Assembly: GCA_003527885.1 (NCBI GenBank)
Contig: DPWB01000359.1
Location: 952-21,858, forward strand
Source of the DNA: Candidatus Competibacteraceae bacterium
GTDB taxonomy: Bacteria; Pseudomonadota; Gammaproteobacteria; Competibacterales; Competibacteraceae
Direction: 5' to 3'
DNA: 20,907 bases
Shown: piece after piece, positions 1 through 7,303 of the stretch
Numbering within the stretch: position 1 is the stretch's first letter
How the letters are laid out: each line of letters begins with the position of its first letter
Made by a program: the position numbers and the translations under genes
Notes under the pieces: model-generated
Database searches by the model: none
Told to the model about the DNA's origin: nothing
The model's input: the letters and a program-made list of their open reading frames with translations, nothing else

Positions 1-777
1 CTGTTCGGCCACGAGCGCGGGGCGTTTACCGGGGCGCAGACCTCCCGGCAGGGGCGCTTCGAGCAAGCCAACGGCGGCACGCTGTTCCTGGATGAGATCG
101 GCGACATGCCGCCCGAATTGCAGACCCGGTTGTTGCGAGTGCTGGCCGAGGGGGAGTTTTATCGGGTGGGCGGACACACCCCGACGCGGGTCGATGTGCG
201 AGTGATCGCCGCCACCCACCAGAACTTGGAGCAACGGGTGCGCGACGGGCTGTTTCGCGAAGACCTCTACCACCGTTTGAACGTGATCCGCGTCCAACTG
301 CCCTCGCTCAACCGCCGGCGCGAAGATATTCCGTTGTTGACCCGGTACTTTCTGGGTCAGGCCGCGCGGGAGTTGGGGGTCGAGCCCAAGGTGTTGCGGC
401 CGGAAACCGAAAATTATCTCGGCCGGTTGGACTGGCCGGGCAACGTCCGGCAGTTGGAAAATCTGTGCCGCTGGTTGACGGTGATGGCGTCGGGCCGTGA
501 AATTCATCTGGAGGATTTGCCGGCGGACTTGCGGGAGCGGACGCCGGATACGGGCGGCAACGGTCCCGAGTGGGAAGCCGCCCTGCGCCAGTGGGCCAGC
601 CAAAATCTGGCGCGCGGCGGGCAAAATCTGCTGGAGAGCGCCTTGCCGAATTTCGAGCGAGTGTTGATCCGGGCGGCGCTGGAACAGACCGGCGGCCACC
701 GGCAGGACGCCGCCCGTCTGCTGGGCTGGGGTCGTAACACCCTGACCCGCAAAATCAAGGAATTGCACGTGGAATGA
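1..777 (+). CDS. glnG: Nitrogen regulation response regulator NtrC, C-terminal part (5' end outside window)
   Basis: Sigma-54-dependent transcriptional activator of nitrogen-assimilation genes, normally phosphorylated by NtrB. The reading frame is open from base 1, so only about 258 C-terminal residues of a usual ~470 are present; the receiver domain and Walker A lie upstream. Visible elements: the sigma-54 contact loop GAFTGA (residues 7-12 of the fragment), a Walker B-type segment [11 protein letters not shown] (about 25-35), the arginine-finger region [10 protein letters not shown], the sensor II segment [10 protein letters not shown], and a C-terminal Fis-type helix-turn-helix ([26 protein letters not shown]) ending in the stop at 775-777. 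The HTH wording is characteristic of NtrC rather than other bEBPs. trmL follows 18 nt downstream on the same strand. The annotation as NtrC is confident; the missing N-terminus prevents checking the phospho-acceptor aspartate. Confidence 0.93.
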   Translation: MFGHERGAFTGAQTSRQGRFEQANGGTLFLDEIGDMPPELQTRLLRVLAEGEFYRVGGHTPTRVDVRVIAATHQNLEQRVRDGLFREDLYHRLNVIRVQLPSLNRRREDIPLLTRYFLGQAARELGVEPKVLRPETENYLGRLDWPGNVRQLENLCRWLTVMASGREIHLEDLPADLRERTPDTGGNGPEWEAALRQWASQNLARGGQNLLESALPNFERVLIRAALEQTGGHRQDAARLLGWGRNTLTRKIKELHVE

Positions 778-795
778 GCGCCGGACCGACCACCC

Positions 796-1260
796 ATGTT
801 CGACATCGTTCTGTTCGAGCCGGAAATTCCGCCCAACACCGGCAACATCATCCGGCTGTGCGCCAACACCGGCGCGCGGCTGCACCTGATCCGGCCGCTG
901 GGGTTTCGGTTCGACGACCGGCAGTTGCGCCGCGCCGGCCTGGATTATCACGAATGGGCCGCCGTGCGCCTCCACCGCGATCTGCCGGCTTTCCTCGCCG
1001 AATTGCAGCCGATGCGGCTGTTCGCCTTCACCACCAAGGGCGCGCGCCATTACCACACCGTCGCTTACCAGCCGGGTGACGCTTTGCTGTTCGGGCCCGA
1101 AACTCGGGGTTTGCCGGCGGCGGTCTTGCACGGTATCCCGCTGGAACAGCGCGTGCGCTTGCCGATGCGCACCGCCGGTCGCAGCCTGAACCTGTCCAAC
1201 GCGGTCGCCATCGCCTTGTACGAGGCGTGGCGGCAGCACGGTTTTGAAGGCACGGTTTAG
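796..1260 (+). CDS. trmL: tRNA (cytidine(34)-2'-O)-methyltransferase TrmL (SPOUT family)
   Basis: SpoU/TrmH-class SPOUT methyltransferase that 2'-O-methylates the wobble nucleotide of certain leucine tRNAs using SAM. The 154-residue product matches the minimal TrmL length, with no extra RNA-binding domain. Family motifs are visible in order: motif 1 near the N-terminus ([21 protein letters not shown]), motif 2 ([11 protein letters not shown], near residue 95) and motif 3 ([19 protein letters not shown], near residue 132), which together form the knotted SAM site. The ATG at 796 begins with the canonical [17 protein letters not shown], so this start is well supported although no strong Shine-Dalgarno is visible. 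It lies 18 nt after ntrC on the same strand and may be co-transcribed with it. It is a housekeeping gene unrelated to the pigment locus. Confidence 0.95.
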   Translation: MFDIVLFEPEIPPNTGNIIRLCANTGARLHLIRPLGFRFDDRQLRRAGLDYHEWAAVRLHRDLPAFLAELQPMRLFAFTTKGARHYHTVAYQPGDALLFGPETRGLPAAVLHGIPLEQRVRLPMRTAGRSLNLSNAVAIALYEAWRQHGFEGTV

Positions 1261-1366
1261 CCGGCCATTTCGGCGGCGAAGCCGAGGCGGTTGCCTTCCC
1301 GTGTCCAGCAGTTATGCTTTGACGGTATCCGCGCCGTTAGCCCAGTCACCGTCGATGGAGAGCGTC

Positions 1367-2026
1367 ATGGCCTACCAGTTGATCAGCTTCGTGTTATGCC
1401 CTTTCGTGCAGCGTTCGGTGATCGCTCTGAACGAGAAACAGGTTCCGTTCGACATCACCTATGTCGATTTGCAAAATCTGCCAGACTGGTTCAACGCGAT
1501 TTCGCCGATGGGCAAGGTGCCGGTGCTGCGGGTGGATGAAAACCGGGTGTTGTTCGAATCGGCGGTCATCAACGAATATCTGGACGAAACCAACCCGCCG
1601 CCGCTGCACCCGCACGATCCCTGGCGGCGGGCGCACAACCGGGCCTGGATCGAATTCGGCTCCAACCTGATCGGCCGGCAGTACCGGATGTTGATGGCGG
1701 CGGATGAAGCCGGTTGCGGGCAGGAGCGGGACGGGTTGTTGGCCGATTTACAGTATGTGGAGCAACAGTTGGGCGAAGGTCCGTTCTTCAACGGCGCGGC
1801 CTTCTCGCTGGCCGACGCCGCGTATGCGCCGCTGCTCATGAGGTCGGAGATCATCGAACGCCATCACCCGCAAGGCTTGCTGGCGAAAACACCCAAGATC
1901 GCGAACTGGTGTGAAGCGTTGCGGGTCCGACCGGCGGTGCGGGAATCGGTGGTGGCGGATTTCGAGGAGCGATTCGTCGCTTATTTTGCCGCGCAGGGCG
2001 GGTTTTTGGGCAAGCGGCTGAGGTAA
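1367..2026 (+). CDS. Glutathione S-transferase family protein
   Basis: Predicted cytosolic glutathione-dependent transferase or thiol reductase of 219 residues. The N-terminal thioredoxin fold (about 1-80) has CPFVQR at residues 11-16, a cis-proline loop (GKVPVLRV) and the glutathione gamma-glutamyl-binding ES pair (FESAVINEYLDE). The C-terminal two thirds is the helical GST domain, including the N-capping-like segment FSLADAAYAPLL. The cysteine in CPF resembles omega-type/dehydroascorbate-reductase-like GSTs, so a glutaredoxin-like activity is possible. The frame is open upstream to 1244, but the start at 1367 is preferred because GGAG (1357-1360) sits 6 nt before it and the protein then begins at the usual GST N-terminus; an in-frame ATG at 1355 is the alternative. 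It faces the convergent gene ending at 2084. Substrate unknown. Confidence 0.85.
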   Translation: MAYQLISFVLCPFVQRSVIALNEKQVPFDITYVDLQNLPDWFNAISPMGKVPVLRVDENRVLFESAVINEYLDETNPPPLHPHDPWRRAHNRAWIEFGSNLIGRQYRMLMAADEAGCGQERDGLLADLQYVEQQLGEGPFFNGAAFSLADAAYAPLLMRSEIIERHHPQGLLAKTPKIANWCEALRVRPAVRESVVADFEERFVAYFAAQGGFLGKRLR

Positions 2027-2083
2027 ACAACCCGCGTTCTTGGTCTTGGTCGGCTCGCCGCCGGTGATTCCCCGATATCGCAA

Positions 2084-2878
2084 TCAATTGCCGCCTGTTT
2101 CGCGCGGGTCATCCAACAAGTACCGCCCGCACAGTTTATGGAACGCTTCTGACGTTCTGGGGCCAGCCGTGCCGTCCACCTTCACGAAGACGCCGGGCAA
2201 GGTGTTGAGGAAGCGTTGCAACGCCGCTACGGTCGGGGAGGGCTCCCCCCGGTCGTAACGCAACAGCGGTCGGGGCGCTCGCTCGCCGCCGCCGGCGAAT
2301 TCGATCGCGCCCCGTTCGGCCAGCCGCCGCAGCAGCACCGCAGCCCCGCACTGCCGGGCGAGGGCGGTTTCGCTCCAGGTGTCGTCGGTCACGTATTTGC
2401 CTTGGCTATAGTGAGTGGAATAATTCCACAGGTACGGCGACAACACTTCGGGATGGTGTAGCCGGTAGCCCCAGCCGCCGTGGCCTTCCAGCAGGAATAA
2501 AGTGCCGGCGATGCTCCAATCGTCCCACTGGTCGACGTGGCGTAGGCGCAGGGCATCGACGGCGCTGTCTTCCCAGGCGAACGGCGGTTCCCCTTCACGC
2601 GGTCTGCCGTCCGGCAGATGGCGGGTACGCTCACCCAGCGGATCGCCGTTGTGCAAGTGAACGTTGAAATCGCGCCCGGTATCGGCGTAATGCAGCACCG
2701 CCACCGCGAACCAGGGCAGCTTGAGCCGCCCCGCGACCGCGTGATAGCGGCCCCAGTCGGCCAGCAGCGCATCGGCCAGCGCATCGGCTTCGGCGGCGCG
2801 TTCGGGGCGGATATCGCAGGTGGAAAACAGGCGTGCGTACTCGGCTTGCAGTTCCTCGGTGAGGACGATACGGCTCAT
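2084..2878 (-). CDS. Putative peptidoglycan-binding / lysozyme-like protein
   Basis: 264-residue protein of two parts. Residues ~1-190 contain a conserved-looking block (WFAVAVLHYADTGRDFNVHLHNGDP, HLPDGRP, EGHGGWGYRLHHPEVLSPYLWNYSTHYSQGKY) that I recall from uncharacterised lysozyme-like proteins; the histidines, acidic residues and aromatics could form a glycan-binding or hydrolytic groove, but no catalytic residue can be proven from sequence alone. Residues ~212-250 (TVAALQRFLNTLPGVFVKVDGTAGPRTSEAFHKL) fit the PG_binding_1 fold, which binds cell-wall peptidoglycan. No signal peptide is visible, which argues against simple Sec export; phage-like or holin-assisted release, or a cytoplasmic role, remain possible. 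It follows the DUF2970 gene on the same strand. Function inferred only; family assignment of the tail is firmer than that of the N-terminal part. Confidence 0.7.
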   Translation of the reverse strand: MSRIVLTEELQAEYARLFSTCDIRPERAAEADALADALLADWGRYHAVAGRLKLPWFAVAVLHYADTGRDFNVHLHNGDPLGERTRHLPDGRPREGEPPFAWEDSAVDALRLRHVDQWDDWSIAGTLFLLEGHGGWGYRLHHPEVLSPYLWNYSTHYSQGKYVTDDTWSETALARQCGAAVLLRRLAERGAIEFAGGGERAPRPLLRYDRGEPSPTVAALQRFLNTLPGVFVKVDGTAGPRTSEAFHKLCGRYLLDDPRETGGN

Positions 2879-2904
2879 CGTCTAAATCCGTTAGAGTCGT
2901 TGTG

Positions 2905-2940
2905 AAAAATAGGCGCCGGCCGGCCTTCGGCTTAGCCGGC
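2905..2940 (-). terminator. Possible intrinsic terminator after the DUF2970 gene
   Basis: On the minus strand, a GC-rich self-complementary element (GCCGGC at 2935-2940 pairing with GCCGGC at 2915-2920) is followed after a short GC stretch by a run of five T (complement of 2905-2909). It overlaps the 3' end of the DUF2970 reading frame and sits before the start of the next minus-strand gene at 2878. The gap between stem and T-run is longer than ideal, so this is a weak call. Confidence 0.3.
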
Positions 2941-3177
2941 GGCGGCGCGCAGGGCGAGTTTCACCGCCAGCCAGATCCCCAAAATCAGCAGCACGGTCAG
3001 GCCCACCGCCACGATGATGAAATGGGCCGGCCGACCGTGCTGAAAATCGCGTTCCCGGTTGCGCGCGCTTTGCACGCCGAAGAACGAGGCCAGTACGCTG
3101 AGGATCACATCCAGCGCACCGGGTTGCTTGCGGGAACCCTTGGGGTCGATCGGGGGAGAGGGGTCGGGAGTAGGCAT
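2932..3177 (-). CDS. DUF2970 family small membrane protein
   Basis: 81-residue protein with a proline-rich N-terminus, a conserved amphipathic block (VILSVLASFFGVQSARNRERDFQHGRPAHFIIV) and one strongly hydrophobic C-terminal segment (HFIIVAVGLTVLLILGIWLAVKLAL), the arrangement expected of DUF2970 proteins of beta- and gammaproteobacteria. Role unknown; predicted to be an inner-membrane protein. The frame extends upstream to 3213, but ATG at 3177 gives the usual family length and is preferred. It is divergent from the ligase gene at 3272, leaving about 95 bp that must hold the promoters of both units. The family call rests on the FFGVQS-x-NRERDF-x-G-x-xxHFI pattern. Confidence 0.8.
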   Translation of the reverse strand: MPTPDPSPPIDPKGSRKQPGALDVILSVLASFFGVQSARNRERDFQHGRPAHFIIVAVGLTVLLILGIWLAVKLALRAAAG

Positions 3178-3271
3178 GGTTTCAGCATCGCTCGAATTCT
3201 TACAGCAAACCAAGGGGCGAATTGTCGTCGAACTTTGCTACATTAACGCATCAAGGTGCCTCTCTTCCACG

Positions 3272-4567
3272 ATGCCAACCAAATTACCCTTGCTGTCGAT
3301 ACCCGCGCCGGACGATTTGATCGCCTGGTGGCGCGGTCGCCCGATCCGGCGCGAGCGGTTCTTGCGCCATGTCGCCGCCATCGCTCGCCGTCTGCCGGCC
3401 AAGCGCTTCATCTTCAATCTGTGCGAGGACCGCTATCTGTTTCTGGTCGCGTTCGCCGCCGTGGGAGCGAACGGCCAAAGCAATCTGCTGCCCTCCAACC
3501 GCGCCGAGTTGCACCTGCGGCGCGTCGCCGAAGCCTATCCCGACAACGGTCGAACCACCGATGGCGACATCGGAGCTTGGCTGGAAATGGCGACGGCCAA
3601 GCCGGACGTTCCCGCCGTGCCGGAGGTGTCCAGCGATCAGGTGATGGCGATCGCGTTTACCTCCGGCAGTACCGGTCTGGCCAAACCGAACCCTAAAACC
3701 TGGGGTGAACTGGTCGGCGGCGCGCGGCAGGCGCAGCGGCGTTTCGGCTTCGACCGGAGTACGACCATCGTGGCCACCGTGCCGCCCCAGCACATGTACG
3801 GCCTGGAAACCTCGATCATGGCGCCGCTGATCAGCGGTGCTCGCGTCCACGGCGGTCGGCCGTTTTTCCCGGAGGACGTGCGTGAAGCGCTGGCGGCGGT
3901 TCCCGGATCGCGCGTGCTGGTCACCACCCCGGTCCACCTGCAAGCCTGTGTCCGGGCGCAATTGCGCTGGCCGCGACCGGCTTTCTTGCTTTCGGCGACT
4001 GCGCCGTTATCCGCGGAACTCGCGGCCCAGGCCGAAGCCGCCTTCGGTGCACCGGTGCTGGAAATCTACGGGTGCACGGAAGCCGGTTCCATCGCCAGCC
4101 GCCGCACGCTGGACGGCGACCGGTGGCGGCTCTACGACGGCTTCACGCTGCGCGAGGGGTCTCTGGCGGGGGCGCACCTGCCCGAACCCGTGCCGTTGAA
4201 CGATATCGTCGAGGCGTGCGGCGAAACGGAATTCAAACTCATCGGCCGCCGGGAAGACTTGGTCAACGTCGCCGGCAAGCGCACCTCGTTGGGCTATCTG
4301 AACCACCAGCTCAACGAAATCGGAGGCGTGGAGGAGGGGGTTTTCGTCCTGCCGGACGAAACGGGGAGCGAGGTCCAGCGGCTCGCGGCCGTGGTGGTCG
4401 CGCCTGGGCTGAGCGAACGGCAACTGCTGGCCGCCTTGGCCCGGCGGCTCGATCCGGTGTTTTTGCCCCGACCGCTCGTGAAGGTGGGCGCCTTGCCGCG
4501 CAATGAAACCGGCAAACCCACTCGGGAGGCGTTGCTGGCGCTGGTGGCGCGAGTGCATGGCGCTTGA
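3272..4567 (+). CDS. AMP-dependent acyl/aryl ligase of an aryl-polyene locus (ApeH/XanA2-like role)
   Basis: Adenylate-forming enzyme of 431 residues, shorter than typical ~550-residue acyl-CoA synthetases but in the range of ligases in aryl-polyene clusters. Motifs: P-loop TSGSTGLAKP (130-139), aromatic/hinge segment PPQHMYGLE (171-179), YGCTEAGS (266-273), the ribose-binding aspartate region LIGRREDLVNVAGKR (323-337) and catalytic lysine in NETGKPT (K415). Proposed reaction: ATP-dependent activation of the aryl starter (hydroxybenzoate, given the chorismatase at 7304-8287) and transfer to the carrier protein encoded at 8504. The ATG at 3272 is chosen because homology-like sequence starts there; upstream in-frame residues look non-coding and no good Shine-Dalgarno is visible. 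It overlaps the dehydratase by 11 nt. Substrate is inferred from context, not from active-site residues. Confidence 0.85.
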   Translation: MPTKLPLLSIPAPDDLIAWWRGRPIRRERFLRHVAAIARRLPAKRFIFNLCEDRYLFLVAFAAVGANGQSNLLPSNRAELHLRRVAEAYPDNGRTTDGDIGAWLEMATAKPDVPAVPEVSSDQVMAIAFTSGSTGLAKPNPKTWGELVGGARQAQRRFGFDRSTTIVATVPPQHMYGLETSIMAPLISGARVHGGRPFFPEDVREALAAVPGSRVLVTTPVHLQACVRAQLRWPRPAFLLSATAPLSAELAAQAEAAFGAPVLEIYGCTEAGSIASRRTLDGDRWRLYDGFTLREGSLAGAHLPEPVPLNDIVEACGETEFKLIGRREDLVNVAGKRTSLGYLNHQLNEIGGVEEGVFVLPDETGSEVQRLAAVVVAPGLSERQLLAALARRLDPVFLPRPLVKVGALPRNETGKPTREALLALVARVHGA

Positions 4568-4865
4568 ACCGCATTGCGTTATCGCCGCCGACCATCCCTG
4601 TCTGGCGGGACATTTCCCCGGCAATCCCATCGTTCCCGGCGTCGTGATTCTGGAAGCAGTGGTTCGGGCGTTCGAGCGCTGGCGGCCCGACCGGCGGCTG
4701 CTCGGGCTGTCCGTGGTGAAATTTCTCATACCGCTACGGCCCGAACAGCCGTTCGCTGTCCGCTTTGCGGACTCGACCGCCAACAATATCCGCTTCGAAT
4801 GCGTGCGCGACGACGGCCGACCGTTCGTCCAAGGCGCGTTGCTGCTGGCCGATGGAGAGGCTTAA
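4557..4865 (+). CDS. Hotdog-fold 3-hydroxyacyl-ACP dehydratase (FabA/FabZ-like, ApeI-like role)
   Basis: 102-residue single hotdog domain. The signature GHFPGNPIVPGVVILEA (residues 18-34) supplies the catalytic histidine (H19) and acidic residue (E33) of the FabA/FabZ class. It would dehydrate 3-hydroxyacyl-ACP intermediates to trans-2-enoyl-ACP during polyene extension; with no enoyl reductase in the locus the double bonds would be kept. The frame is open to 4503, but ATG 4557 is chosen because it gives the normal start just before the conserved domain. This start lies inside the end of the ligase gene (11-nt overlap), implying translational coupling. It is shorter than FabZ (~150 residues), as is common for the cluster-specific enzyme. 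A second, different dehydratase lies at 11184. Confidence 0.83.
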   Translation: MALEPHCVIAADHPCLAGHFPGNPIVPGVVILEAVVRAFERWRPDRRLLGLSVVKFLIPLRPEQPFAVRFADSTANNIRFECVRDDGRPFVQGALLLADGEA

Positions 4866-4925
4866 CCGAATGCCCGAAGCCGCTTGCAGCGTCGCTCGGC
4901 CATCCGCCAACCGACGCATTGAGGA

Positions 4926-6119
4926 ATGAGCTTGATAGCCGGCTCCGCAAGCGCCGTCGGCCCCGATCTGCGCGCCACCTTGTTGCCCGCCGAACTGGTG
5001 TCGCTGTTCGATGATCGCTTCGTGGCCTCATGCGACTTTATCGAGGAGTACGTCTTTCGATTGGCGCTCGGAATCGTGCGCGAGCTGGAGTTTGAGCGCT
5101 TGCTTGCGAAAGGCGTTACGGTCGAGGAGATCGTGGCGAGCGTGGATCTGGACCCGACCGCCGCTGCGCCGCTGGTCGATTGGTTGCTGCGATTGTTGGC
5201 CGAACGCGGCGTTATCGCGCGCGGGCAAGGTTCTCCGAGCCGCTTTCGGGGCAACGGCGACCTGCCGGTCCTCGATCCGGCGGAGATCGAACAGGCGCAG
5301 GCCGCCCACGATCCCGCCGCGCTGCCAGCCTTCCGCTTGGCGGCGCTGGCGGCGGAGGGCTATCTTCGGGTGATGCGGGGAGAGGCGGCCGGGGAGTCGG
5401 TGCTGTTCGGCGCGGATCAGATCGCGGCTTGGTTCGAATATTTCTCCAATCAAAACCCGCTCTACGCCGTCAGCAACGACATCGGGGCGCGGGCGGTGCT
5501 GGCGCGCTTACCGCGGCCGCGCGGCAAGATTCTGGAGATCGGCGGCGGCGCGGGTAGCGGCGCGCTGGCCCTGTTCGACCGCTTCGCGGCGGCGGGCGCG
5601 CTAGAGCGCATCGAGTCCTACCGTTTTACCGAGCTGTCGCCGCTGTTCTTGCGGCGCGGCCAGCGCGCTTTGGCCTCCCGGCCCGATCTGCGCGACCGCC
5701 TCACCCATGCCTGTCTCGACATCGACCGGCCGTTCGATGAGGCCGGCATCAAGCCCGCCAGCCTTGCGGTCGTTTACGGGGTCAACACCTTGCACGTCGC
5801 ACGCGATCTGGCGTTCACGCTGCACGAAATTCGCACCGCGCTCATGCCGGGCGGCGTGCTGGTCGCGTCCGAATGCGTGCGTCCTTTCCCCGGCCGGACG
5901 GTGTATGTCGAATTCGTGTTCGCGCTGCTGGAGCCCTTTCGCGCGCCTGTGCTTCATCCGGTCTGGCGCCCTAACGGTGGGTTTCTGACGCCCGAACAAT
6001 GGTTTGCGGCGTTCCGCGCGGCGGGGTTCGCCGAGCCGTTCGTCTGGCCGGATATCCCCCGGATCCGCGAGCGCTATCCGGCCTTCGTGGTGGCCGCCGT
6101 GGGCGCGGCCCGGCCATAG
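4926..6119 (+). CDS. Class I SAM-dependent methyltransferase
   Basis: 397-residue protein. The N-terminal ~190 residues are helical with a winged-helix-like segment (VTVEEIVASVDLDPTAAAPLVDWLLRLLAERGVI), as in O-methyltransferases and polyketide C-methyltransferase-like enzymes. The Rossmann catalytic domain carries motif I KILEIGGGAGSGALAL (201-216) and a later MPGGVLVASE segment typical of motif III. Predicted to methylate the aryl head group or the polyene chain; O- versus C-methylation cannot be told from sequence. It follows the dehydratase by 60 nt in unit A. Start is uncertain: the ATG at 4926 has GAGG (4921-4924) only one base away, whereas the in-frame TTG at 4932 has a better 7-nt spacing, so the true N-terminus may be two codons shorter. 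Confidence 0.8.
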   Translation: MSLIAGSASAVGPDLRATLLPAELVSLFDDRFVASCDFIEEYVFRLALGIVRELEFERLLAKGVTVEEIVASVDLDPTAAAPLVDWLLRLLAERGVIARGQGSPSRFRGNGDLPVLDPAEIEQAQAAHDPAALPAFRLAALAAEGYLRVMRGEAAGESVLFGADQIAAWFEYFSNQNPLYAVSNDIGARAVLARLPRPRGKILEIGGGAGSGALALFDRFAAAGALERIESYRFTELSPLFLRRGQRALASRPDLRDRLTHACLDIDRPFDEAGIKPASLAVVYGVNTLHVARDLAFTLHEIRTALMPGGVLVASECVRPFPGRTVYVEFVFALLEPFRAPVLHPVWRPNGGFLTPEQWFAAFRAAGFAEPFVWPDIPRIRERYPAFVVAAVGAARP

Positions 6120-6143
6120 TTCTTTGTCATCGGGAGCAACGTC

Positions 6144-6503
6144 ATGAGCAACGTCTATCAAGGTTCCTGCCACTGTGGAGCGGTCCGGTTTTCTTATGAA
6201 GGAGAAGCGATCGGCAAGGGGCTGCGCTGCAATTGTTCGCTGTGCGCCCGCAAGGGGGCGATGATGTCGCAAGAAGCCATCCCGCCGGAGCAGTTCAAGG
6301 TCGAAGCGCGCGAAGATGCCTTGGGGCTTTATCTGTTTGGGATAAAAACCGCCAAGCATTATTTCTGTCGGAATTGTGGAATCTACACCTTCCACGAAAC
6401 CGCCCGAAAGCCGGGCCATTTTCGGGTCAATCTCGGTTGCATCGACGGCATCGACCCCTTCGCGCTTGAAGCCGACGTGTTCGATGGCAAGCACTTGATG
6501 TAG
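6144..6503 (+). CDS. GFA family zinc-binding protein (Mss4-like fold)
   Basis: 119-residue protein with the cysteine pattern of the GFA (glutathione-dependent formaldehyde-activating enzyme) / CENP-V family: CHCG at 9-12, CNCSLC at 29-34 and CRNCG at 75-79, which bind two zinc ions in a beta-tent fold. Named for formaldehyde-glutathione adduct formation, but most members have no proven substrate, and none should be assumed here. A Shine-Dalgarno-like GGGAG (6131-6135) precedes the ATG by 8 nt. It sits 24 nt after the methyltransferase and before the convergent methyltransferase ending at 6527, so it closes unit A. No clear role in pigment synthesis; it may be a passenger. Confidence 0.88.
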   Translation: MSNVYQGSCHCGAVRFSYEGEAIGKGLRCNCSLCARKGAMMSQEAIPPEQFKVEAREDALGLYLFGIKTAKHYFCRNCGIYTFHETARKPGHFRVNLGCIDGIDPFALEADVFDGKHLM

Positions 6504-6526
6504 GCGGATGCCGCCGCGAGCGTTGC

Positions 6527-7294
6527 TCAGGGCGGAGAAGCTGCCGCGCCGCCCTTGCGCCCGAAATAGGCCCGGAACAGATCGAATTCCACATCGCAGC
6601 CCGCCTCGTTGAAGCCGGCGTCGCGGATCGCCTGAACGATGGTGTCGGGCGGGACGCAGTTCTCGATGGTATCCCAGTAATAGCGCATCAGGGTTTGAGT
6701 GTCCTGTTGGCCGGTGGTCAGCCGGCCGAGCAGCGGGATCAGCCGGCCTAAATACCACTTGAGCAGCATCCGCTTGAACGGGCTGGCGGGTCGGGCGATT
6801 TCCAGGATCACCAGCACGCCGCCCGGCCGCAGCGCGCGGTGAAATTCCCGAAAGGTGACGTGAAGATCGGCGACGTGGCGCAGCGCATAACCCATGCTCA
6901 CCATGTCGCAACAGGCGTCGGCGACCGGCAACTGCTCCATCAAGCCCTGCACCAGCGGGATGTCCAACAGCCTCCGCACTTCCCGCAACATGCCCGCGCT
7001 CACGTCCAGCCCGATCACCGCTTGCGGGTCGTCGGTGATCGCCAGCGCTTGCCGGGCGACCAAGCCGGTGCCGATGGCGACATCGAGCACGGTCATGCCC
7101 GGCTTCAGGCCGACCCGAGTCAAAACCCGCCGCCGGTACCAACTGCCGGAACCGAACGACAGCAGCCGGTTGACGTGATCGTAGTAGCGGGCGGTGCGGT
7201 CGAACAGCCCGCGCACGAACGCGGGCCGTTGCGCCAGGTCGGGGTAGTAGTCCGGCAGTGGCGGATGCGGTTCGAGCGGTTTTTCCGGTTTCAA
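6527..7294 (-). CDS. UbiE/COQ5-like SAM-dependent methyltransferase
   Basis: 255-residue class I methyltransferase. Signatures: FDRTARYYDHVNRLLSFG (31-48), typical of the UbiE/MenG group, then SAM-binding motif I MTVLDVAIGTGLVARQAL (67-84), motif II around GLDVSAGM, and RPGGVLVILEIARP (motif III). UbiE itself C-methylates quinone precursors; a second copy inside a pigment cluster, transcribed with the chorismatase, suggests methylation of a hydroxybenzoate-derived aromatic ring, but this is inference. The start at 7294 is a TTG with AGGA about 8-9 nt upstream. It lies 9 nt downstream of the chorismatase gene on the same strand. It could alternatively be the genome's true quinone methyltransferase; the usual ubiE-ubiJ-ubiB neighbours are absent, which argues against that. 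Confidence 0.82.
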   Translation of the reverse strand: MKPEKPLEPHPPLPDYYPDLAQRPAFVRGLFDRTARYYDHVNRLLSFGSGSWYRRRVLTRVGLKPGMTVLDVAIGTGLVARQALAITDDPQAVIGLDVSAGMLREVRRLLDIPLVQGLMEQLPVADACCDMVSMGYALRHVADLHVTFREFHRALRPGGVLVILEIARPASPFKRMLLKWYLGRLIPLLGRLTTGQQDTQTLMRYYWDTIENCVPPDTIVQAIRDAGFNEAGCDVEFDLFRAYFGRKGGAAASPP

Positions 7295-7303
7295 GGGAGA
7301 ATC

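Noticed and set aside
3222..3244. TTGTCG and TACATT as a promoter for the ligase gene
   Set aside because: Spacing is 11 bp, not compatible with a sigma-70 promoter; no better pair was seen in the 95-bp gap.
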